A stretch of 40,075 nt of DNA from an uncultured Saprospiraceae bacterium (GTDB taxonomy: Bacteria; Bacteroidota; Bacteroidia; Chitinophagales; Saprospiraceae), in contig CAKZSH010000072.1 of the NCBI GenBank assembly GCA_937918905.1, positions 1 to 40,075 of the forward strand, read 5' to 3'. Below, piece by piece: positions 35,136 through 40,075 of this stretch (the stretch's first letter is position 1; every line of letters starts with the position of its first letter). The notes below the pieces were generated by a model. The model searched no databases and was not told the DNA's origin. It saw nothing but the letters and a program-made list of their open reading frames with translations. A program made the position numbers and the translations under genes.

Positions 35136-35198
35136 AATTATGAATGATAAAATTTGAATTAGGAATAACTCAAATTTCAAATTTTATCATTCATAATT
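35136..35198. repeat. 23-bp inverted repeat after etfA
   Basis: AATTATGAATGATAAAATTTGAA (35136-35158, here given with 23 arm bases) is repeated inverted at 35176-35198 without mismatch; 17-base loop. Related to the TTTTGAATG gene-end repeats and to 34126-34152. Confidence 0.85.
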
Positions 35199-35373
35199 TA
35201 ATATGTTTGAGATTTAAAATATTTAATTGTAAATTTAGTTGAAAGATTCTGAGGCAGAATAGATGGAGTTATAAAATTCGGGAACCAATATTATTTGAAA
35301 TACTACTTCCCCCTTATCACATCTTAATAATTCCAGCGACTTTTACCTATTAGTTAAACATAGGAATTCGAAT

Positions 35374-36018
35374 ATGAAAAAAATAGAATTGGACATCGTT
35401 GCTTTATCTCATAGTGTTACTCAATCACATAATTATGCTGTGGTGCTAGGTGAACAAGAAGGGTCACGTAGGTTGCCTATTGTGATTGGTGGTTTTGAAG
35501 CACAAGCAATTGCGGTTGCTATGGAACGAATGACTCCTAATAGGCCATTAACGCATGACTTATTTAAGAATACTTTAGAGACTTTTGATATCGAATTAAA
35601 AGAAGTAATTATCAATAACCTTTTGGATGGTATTTTTTATGCAAGATTGGTTTGCCTAAAGGATGGAGAAGAAATCGAAATAGATAGCCGAACATCTGAT
35701 GCTTTGGCGATGGCAGTTCGATTCAATTGCCCTATTTACACTTACGAGTTTATTTTAGATGCTGCAGGTGTAATTTTAGAAGATACTGAAGATGATGATG
35801 ATGCAATTGAGAAAAAACAACCTACTACTAGCAGCAGCAGTAGTAGTAAAAGACCTCGTCGTAAAAGAGCGGTCTCTTCTACTAGCGGAGGAAATACTTT
35901 ATCTAGTTACTCGGTTGAAGATTTAAATAAAATGCTCGAGGAGGTGTTAGGTGATGAAGATTACGAAAGAGCAGCGAAGATTAGAGATGAAATTCAAAGA
36001 CGGGAAGGGAAATCATAA
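35374..36018 (+). CDS. Bifunctional nuclease (DUF151) family protein with UVR motif
   Basis: 214 residues. The BFN/DUF151 domain spans about 1-140 (LPIVIGGFEAQAIAVAME, TSDALAMAVRFNCPIYTY); characterised plant members have DNase and RNase activity. A low-complexity Ser linker (about 152-160) and basic RPRRKRA segment follow, then a UvrB/UvrC-type UVR motif at about 181-212 (LNKMLEEVLGDEDYERAAKIRDEI). This pairing is common in Bacteroidota; the role in the cell is not known. Its own strong terminator follows at 36031-36077. Confidence 0.9.
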   Translation: MKKIELDIVALSHSVTQSHNYAVVLGEQEGSRRLPIVIGGFEAQAIAVAMERMTPNRPLTHDLFKNTLETFDIELKEVIINNLLDGIFYARLVCLKDGEEIEIDSRTSDALAMAVRFNCPIYTYEFILDAAGVILEDTEDDDDAIEKKQPTTSSSSSSKRPRRKRAVSSTSGGNTLSSYSVEDLNKMLEEVLGDEDYERAAKIRDEIQRREGKS

Positions 36019-36030
36019 TTCGTTTTTTAT

Positions 36031-36077
36031 AAAAAAAAAGACCTGCTAGAGAATGAATTCTAGCAGGTCTTTTTTTT
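36031..36077 (+). terminator. Intrinsic terminator of the BFN gene
   Basis: GACCTGCTAGA with TCTAGCAGGTC, flanked by nine A and eight T; 8-base loop. Works in both directions in principle. Confidence 0.92.
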
Positions 36078-36181
36078 ACCCAACCAATTCAAGTTCGTCA
36101 ATAGTCTTTCTGGTTAAATCCTTTGATAAATTTAATGTTGATTAGTTGATTAAGTCATATTGTGATCGAATACTCTACTCG

Positions 36182-36333
36182 ATGATTTTTACATGCCGTT
36201 CCTCTGGAACTCAAAAACCGACAAATATCTTGATTTCTTTCTACCGATATTTCGTACCTCTGGCACTTGTCTAGATCTTGAAAATGCCAGAGGCACTCCG
36301 AAAAGTTTCAGAGGAACGGCATATAAAAATCAT
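36182..36333. repeat. Doubly nested palindromic element (CCTCTGG type)
   Basis: Outer arms 36182-36211 and 36304-36333 pair over 30 bases with about two mismatches (core ATGCCGTTCCTCTG). Inner arms CCTCTGGCA (36257-36265) and TGCCAGAGG (36285-36293) are perfect, and AAATATC/GATATTT forms a third pair. Note CCTCTGG recurs in both layers, so the element looks built by duplication of one unit. Confidence 0.8.
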
Positions 36334-36379
36334 AAACCACATAAAATCATCTAGATTCTATTTTTACAAAAATCTACTC

Positions 36380-36748
36380 ATGAAAAATTTTCTATTCATT
36401 ATCATTGCTTGCGCTTTTATTTTTACATCATGTAAAAAGAAGGGCGATGAAGTTAAAGACCCCACTTGCGATATAGAAAATCCATTGGAAACTATTCAAT
36501 GGTTAAAGGATATTCATTTTGCCTTTCAAGCATCGGCAAGTCCACAAGCTACTAAAATTGTTCAATACACTTACCAAGGAGAATGTGCTTTTTATATTGA
36601 TAATTGCGTGACCTGTCCTGATGGTGGACAAATTGTTTACAATGAAGCTGAAGATATCCTTTGTGAGTTTGGAACAATTGCAGGGTTGAATACTTGCCCC
36701 GATTTTTTTAATGAAGCTACTGATGAAGTTATTCTTTGGGGAAATTGA
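36380..36748 (+). CDS. Small lipoprotein of unknown function
   Basis: 122 residues from the ATG at 36380, which starts right at the signal sequence MKNFLFIIIACAFIFTSC (lipidation at C18); a longer start lies inside the repeat element. After a KKKG linker come four further cysteines (C30, CAFYIDNCVTCPDGG), which suggests disulphide bonds or metal binding. It resembles the short Bacteroidota lipoproteins of the YHWD... type only in general layout; I cannot name a family. It is followed at once by the 36748-37077 palindromic element. Confidence 0.75.
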   Translation: MKNFLFIIIACAFIFTSCKKKGDEVKDPTCDIENPLETIQWLKDIHFAFQASASPQATKIVQYTYQGECAFYIDNCVTCPDGGQIVYNEAEDILCEFGTIAGLNTCPDFFNEATDEVILWGN

Positions 36749-37077
36749 AAAAATGTGTTTAGGTGTATGAGTGTATAGGTGTATATGTTTTCGAATACTT
36801 TTGATTCTAAATATTTTGAGACTGTTCAAAAAAGTATGTCCATAGTATTTTGCTCTGTGACTGTCGGATGTAAATCCGACTCTCTCAATCGAAAATCGTA
36901 ACGATTTAACGGATTGATTATCATAGCATTATGTCAAAATATTTTCGTCTGAGAGAATCGGATTTACATCCGACGGCTAAGGATAAAAATACCAATGACG
37001 AACTTTGTGGGATAGTCCCATCAAAAGTATTCGAAAACATATACACCTATACACTCATACACCTAAACACATTTTTT
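36748..37077. mobile_element. 330-bp nested inverted-repeat element with perfect 57-bp ends
   Basis: Outer arms 36748-36804 and 37021-37077 are exact inverted copies. Inner arms (36863-36886 and 36951-36975, GTCGGATGTAAATCCGA type) match with one mismatch, and each inner arm is itself a palindrome. The centre has AAATCGTAACGATTT. No coding capacity. The right end supplies the last codons and the TAG of ltaE (37063-37065), and the left end abuts the lipoprotein TGA. A partial relative is at 22625-22720, also between convergent genes. Confidence 0.8.
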
Positions 37078-38079
37078 TAAAATCTCCCCCACCCTTTCCA
37101 CCATATCTTTTGATACATCAAGATGCATCACAAAACGAACCGTCTGTGGCCCAAAAGGTGCAGCAGCAATCCCAGCCTCGCTTAATTTTTCTAAAAAAGA
37201 CGCAGCAGTCCAAGGGCTTTTTACATCAAAAATTAAAATATTAGTTTTTACAGGACGGATATTTTCAACATAATCCAAACTAGCTAAAACTTGACTCAAC
37301 TGTCGTGCATGCTCGTGATCTTCTTTTAATCGATCTACATTATTATCCAATGCGTAAATTCCAGCAGCAGCTAAATATCCTGCTTGCCGCATTCCTCCAC
37401 CCATCACTTTCCGTTGTCGCCTAGCTTGTTTGATAAAAGATTCAGTTCCTAATAACAATGAACCCACGGGCGCACCTAATCCCTTCGATAAACAGATGGA
37501 AATACTATCGAATTGTTCTCCCCATACTTTTGGATTTTCCCCAGACTCTACCAAAGCATTAAATAATCTTGCGCCATCCAAATGTAATCCTAATCCATTT
37601 TCATCACAAACTTGTCGAATAGGGACAATCTCATCTATCGTATAAAAACTTCCACCACCTTTATTACAAGTATTTTCGATAACGACTAATTTACTTTTTG
37701 GTAACCAATCATAGTCAGGTCGAATCGCAGCTTGTACTTGATCCGCATTTATTTTCCCAAAATCCCCTGACAATAAATTCATTGCGATTCCAGAATTAGC
37801 CGCATAGCCACCAGTTTCATATTGATACACATGTGAATATTCATGACAGATCACTTCCTCTAATCTTCCCGTATGAACATTCATTGCGATTTGGTTAGTC
37901 ATCGTTCCTGAAGGGCAAAATAAAGCCGCTTCCATCCCAAATAGATTAGCTGCTTTTTCTTCCAAGGCATTCACAGTTGGGTCTGCTCTAAAAACATCAT
38001 CTCCCACTTCAGCATTCATCATTGCTTGAAGCATATCAGGAGTTGGTTTGGTCAAAGTATCACTTGTAAGGTTTATCAT
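37063..38079 (-). CDS. ltaE: Low-specificity L-threonine aldolase
   Basis: PLP enzyme cleaving L-threonine or allo-threonine to glycine and acetaldehyde. 338 residues, normal length. The PLP lysine is K199 (ICLSKGLGAPVGS); D168 in LHLDGARLFN binds the PLP nitrogen; H83 (HEYSHVYQYE) is the cofactor-stacking histidine; PSGTM TNQ (57-63) holds the phosphate. The final residues KKCV and the stop are within the palindromic element, so the native C-terminus may have been altered by its insertion. Divergent from the Nudix regulator. Confidence 0.95.
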   Translation of the reverse strand: MINLTSDTLTKPTPDMLQAMMNAEVGDDVFRADPTVNALEEKAANLFGMEAALFCPSGTMTNQIAMNVHTGRLEEVICHEYSHVYQYETGGYAANSGIAMNLLSGDFGKINADQVQAAIRPDYDWLPKSKLVVIENTCNKGGGSFYTIDEIVPIRQVCDENGLGLHLDGARLFNALVESGENPKVWGEQFDSISICLSKGLGAPVGSLLLGTESFIKQARRQRKVMGGGMRQAGYLAAAGIYALDNNVDRLKEDHEHARQLSQVLASLDYVENIRPVKTNILIFDVKSPWTAASFLEKLSEAGIAAAPFGPQTVRFVMHLDVSKDMVERVGEILKKCV

Positions 38080-38104
38080 TTTAAAATAGTTTTTAACAAA
38101 AATT

Positions 38105-38210
38105 CAATCAAAATCAAAATGACAATCAAAATCAAAAATTGAAGAAGTCGTTTTCAAGTTTACTTATTTTGATTTTGATTATCCCGAAGTTTCAGGATGA
38201 TTGTCATTTT
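38105..38210. repeat. Inverted repeat with an inserted mini-hairpin
   Basis: CAATCAAAATCAAAA occurs twice directly (38105-38119, 38123-38137) and once inverted (38167-38180). GATTGTCATTTT (38199-38210) continues the inverted arm, but the two parts are separated by 19 bases that form ATCCCGAAGTTTCAGGAT. Without those bases the arm would match the left arm continuously. Confidence 0.7.
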
Positions 38211-38302
38211 CTTCCTTGGTGTACAAAATACACTTATCAGCTCTAAATTTAGGAAAAAAGCATAGAAAGCCCTATTTTCGAGCAAAATACAAACAAAACT
38301 GA

Positions 38303-39001
38303 ATGTTTAATTTTGAAGATTACGCTAAATCCGCTTTTACAGTTGATAACATCATTTTCGGATTTGACCAAGGAGAATTAAAAATTCTCCTGATCAAAAG
38401 AGGAGAACCGCCTTATACCAATCAATGGGCACTCCCGGGTAACTTTGTTTACCCTAATGAAGATTTGGATGCTGCTGCTGAAAGAGTTTTAGGAGAATTG
38501 ACTGGCTTGAAAGATGTTTATCTCGAGCAAGTTAGAACCTTTGGAGAGGTGAATCGTCACCCACTTGGACGTGTAATCACGGTTGCCTATTACTCCCTCG
38601 TCAAGATCAAAGGATATAATCTTAAAGGGACTTCTCCCCTTTCTCAAAAAGCAAAATGGGTTTCAATTGAAAATGCCACCAATCTAGCATTCGACCACGA
38701 TCAAATATTCGAGGCATGTTTTCGTCGCCTCAAACGAAGAGTTCGAACTCGCCCATTGGGATTTGAATTGTTACCTCGAAAATTTACACTTACCGAATTG
38801 CAACAACTTTATGAAGCCATTTTACAACCTGAGAAAAAAATAGATAAAAGGAATTTTAGAAAAAAAATCCTTTCTATGAAAATTCTTGTTGACCTCAATG
38901 AAGCCCAAGAAGGAGTGGCTCATCGACCTGCCAAACTATATAAATTTGATAAGAAAAAATATGAAAAATTTGTAGCGGAAGGTTTTAATTTTGAAATATA
39001 A
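38303..39001 (+). CDS. Nudix-like transcriptional regulator (NrtR/AraR type)
   Basis: 232 residues: an N-terminal Nudix fold (about 1-140) and a C-terminal winged helix (about 145-225; FTLTELQQLYEAIL, KRNFRKKIL). This is the architecture of NrtR (NAD synthesis) and Bacteroides AraR (arabinose) regulators, which sense a ligand with a Nudix domain. The Nudix box is degraded: G46-N47 instead of GG, R61-V62 instead of RE, E65-L66 instead of EE. It therefore probably binds a ligand without hydrolysis. The target is unknown; no sugar or NAD operon is adjacent. TATTTTCG (38273-38280) is a one-mismatch promoter box. Confidence 0.88.
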   Translation: MFNFEDYAKSAFTVDNIIFGFDQGELKILLIKRGEPPYTNQWALPGNFVYPNEDLDAAAERVLGELTGLKDVYLEQVRTFGEVNRHPLGRVITVAYYSLVKIKGYNLKGTSPLSQKAKWVSIENATNLAFDHDQIFEACFRRLKRRVRTRPLGFELLPRKFTLTELQQLYEAILQPEKKIDKRNFRKKILSMKILVDLNEAQEGVAHRPAKLYKFDKKKYEKFVAEGFNFEI

Positions 39002-39118
39002 CAATTCAATTACAAGTGGTTGTTTCAACGTTTTACGTTACACTTTTTTCAAATACTATTGACTCGATTCGCCATAACGAACGTACAAAGTCTATCGCTC
39101 ATCGTTTTTACAAAACTT

Positions 39119-39898
39119 TTACAAAACCTCCCCTTTTGAAGTAAATATTTTAAAATCAATATTAGGATAAAGCGATCTATATTCAGAAAGAATGGTTTGC
39201 AACTCTATCAGATTATCTTGAAAAGCAAATCCAAAGGACTGGTTATAATCCATTGCAATATCTTCATCATGGATAGCCAATGAATTATTTTCAACTGAAA
39301 AATATCCATAATACCCATCTTCATAATCATAACCATTAGAAATATTTTCTACCTCTGCAATAAAATTATCAACAGCCACTTCGGCATCAGTCGTTGCATA
39401 AGATGCATACCCCCAAATAGTTTCAGTAGGTATTTTATATAATCTTTGATTCGGTATAATTATTCCATCTGAATCAGTCATTTGAATATCATAATATTCA
39501 TCAGTCACCATTAAATTTCCAATATTGTGAACTAAATTTTTTAAACTTATTTGTAGTGAATATTCGGTAAGATTTAGATTTCCAACTTCAAAATCAGCAT
39601 GAGCTGGAAAAATAGGTGCTGGACAATCAGGTTCAGGTATATCAAGAATGGTAAGCGTAATTTTACTTCCTACTGCATTTGGAGTCAAATCAATAAGAGC
39701 ATTTTCACAGGATTGAGATTGAATAGTTTCAATATTGAGGTGGAATTTTCTAGAGTCAGGTTCTAAACTTTCCCAAGGCAATATTTTAAATTCATCCTCA
39801 ATCGTAACGTTTCGCCCATCATCATTTGGATCATCTTTACATCCAAAATTAAACACCAAAAGCAAGATAATTACTCCTAAAATAGCACACTTATTCAT
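39119..39898 (-). CDS. Lipoprotein of unknown function
   Basis: 259 residues. The signal peptide ends FNFGC, lipidation at C20, followed by an acidic linker (KDDPNDDGR). The rest is mostly predicted beta strand (HLNIETIQSQSCENALIDL, SKITLTILDIPEPDCPAP) with two cysteines that could pair, and a Tyr/Asp-rich stretch (SNGYDYEDGYYGYF, about 187-200). I recognise no family. Monocistronic by position; a MITE-like element starts 56 bases upstream of its start codon and may carry or disturb its promoter. Confidence 0.7.
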   Translation of the reverse strand: MNKCAILGVIILLLVFNFGCKDDPNDDGRNVTIEDEFKILPWESLEPDSRKFHLNIETIQSQSCENALIDLTPNAVGSKITLTILDIPEPDCPAPIFPAHADFEVGNLNLTEYSLQISLKNLVHNIGNLMVTDEYYDIQMTDSDGIIIPNQRLYKIPTETIWGYASYATTDAEVAVDNFIAEVENISNGYDYEDGYYGYFSVENNSLAIHDEDIAMDYNQSFGFAFQDNLIELQTILSEYRSLYPNIDFKIFTSKGEVL

Positions 39899-39953
39899 TA
39901 TTAGCTTTTCTTTTATTAAATAGTCAAATTCTTAAAAAAACAAATTTCTTTTA

Positions 39954-40075
39954 TTAAGGGACTAGGAAATATATAATCTACCCACCTGACGGCTTCTTTT
40001 TCTCTTTGAATTCATGAAAAAATGAAGCCGTACCGCAGGGTATGCCTTAATTTTTACATTTCCTCAAAGAAAAAA
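39954..40075. mobile_element. MITE-like palindromic element, copy B (cut by window end)
   Basis: Reverse-orientation copy of 31106-31257: the 122 bases seen match it with only a handful of substitutions, including the TACCC-ACCTGACGGCTTC end, the CATGAA and ACCGCAGGGT middle, and the outer AGGGACTAGG core. The second end lies beyond the window. Confidence 0.8.

Larger units (their letters stand above)
36019..36379. other. Intergenic region with terminator and palindromic element
   Basis: Holds the terminator at 36031-36077 and the palindromic element 36182-36333. No gene. An in-frame ATG at 36278 upstream of the next lipoprotein lies inside the element and is rejected as a start. Confidence 0.6.

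Noticed and set aside
36278-36379. Longer start for the small lipoprotein
   Set aside because: It lies in a palindromic repeat and would bury the lipoprotein signal peptide at residue 35.

Overview
The window is chromosomal DNA from a low-GC member of the Bacteroidota. The evidence is a PorZ-type component and cargo of the type IX secretion system (T9SS), BshA for bacillithiol, an OmpA protein with thrombospondin type 3 repeats, many SPII lipoproteins with short lipoboxes, weak Shine-Dalgarno signals, and several exact TAnnTTTG promoter boxes typical of this phylum. The style (SWIM-finger protein, large fibronectin III adhesin, soluble-cyclase-like ATPase, palindrome-rich intergenic DNA) suggests Saprospiria or a neighbouring class; that placement is inference. 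I see no rRNA, tRNA, CRISPR array, phage or transposase gene.

Layout. 1-4 kb: a SWIM zinc-finger gene cut by the window edge, then acpP, fabF and rnc, all read leftward. 4-8.5 kb: pyk, an MFS transporter and an acyl-CoA dehydrogenase, read rightward. 8.6-13.4 kb: an OmpA/TSP3 protein (leftward), then an inositol monophosphatase, a MacB/FtsX-type permease and nadD (rightward). 13.6-21.4 kb: porZ, bshA and a 1294-residue T9SS cargo protein. 21.7-26.7 kb: a MerR regulator with a B12-type domain that lacks its histidines, a YfhO-like membrane protein, a YceI lipoprotein and an SdiA-regulated-type lipoprotein. 26.8-30.8 kb: a 1342-residue protein with two class III cyclase domains, an ATPase and TPRs, built like mammalian soluble adenylyl cyclase. 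31.8-36 kb: dapF, a TPR protein, etfB-etfA and a bifunctional-nuclease-family protein. 36.3-40 kb: two small lipoproteins, a threonine aldolase and a NrtR-like Nudix regulator.

Functional links. EtfAB is the usual electron acceptor of the acyl-CoA dehydrogenase. acpP, fabF and rnc form the classical fatty-acid/RNase III cluster, but an intrinsic terminator lies between acpP and fabF. PorZ belongs to the machinery that would process and anchor the 1294-residue cargo, and both end in a sorting domain.

The least ordinary part is between the genes. Nearly every gene end carries a different long palindrome, some starting inside the last codons. At least two palindromic families occur twice in the window and look like MITEs (31106-31257 with 39954-40075; 36748-37077 with a relic at 22625-22720). 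A 20-base hairpin core, AGGGANTAGGAAATAAATAA, occurs four times between 31.2 and 40 kb. The 979-bp gap before dapF holds two hairpin-plus-terminator units on the + strand with no protein gene, one with a GNRA-capped nested fold; these are the best candidates for undescribed RNAs.
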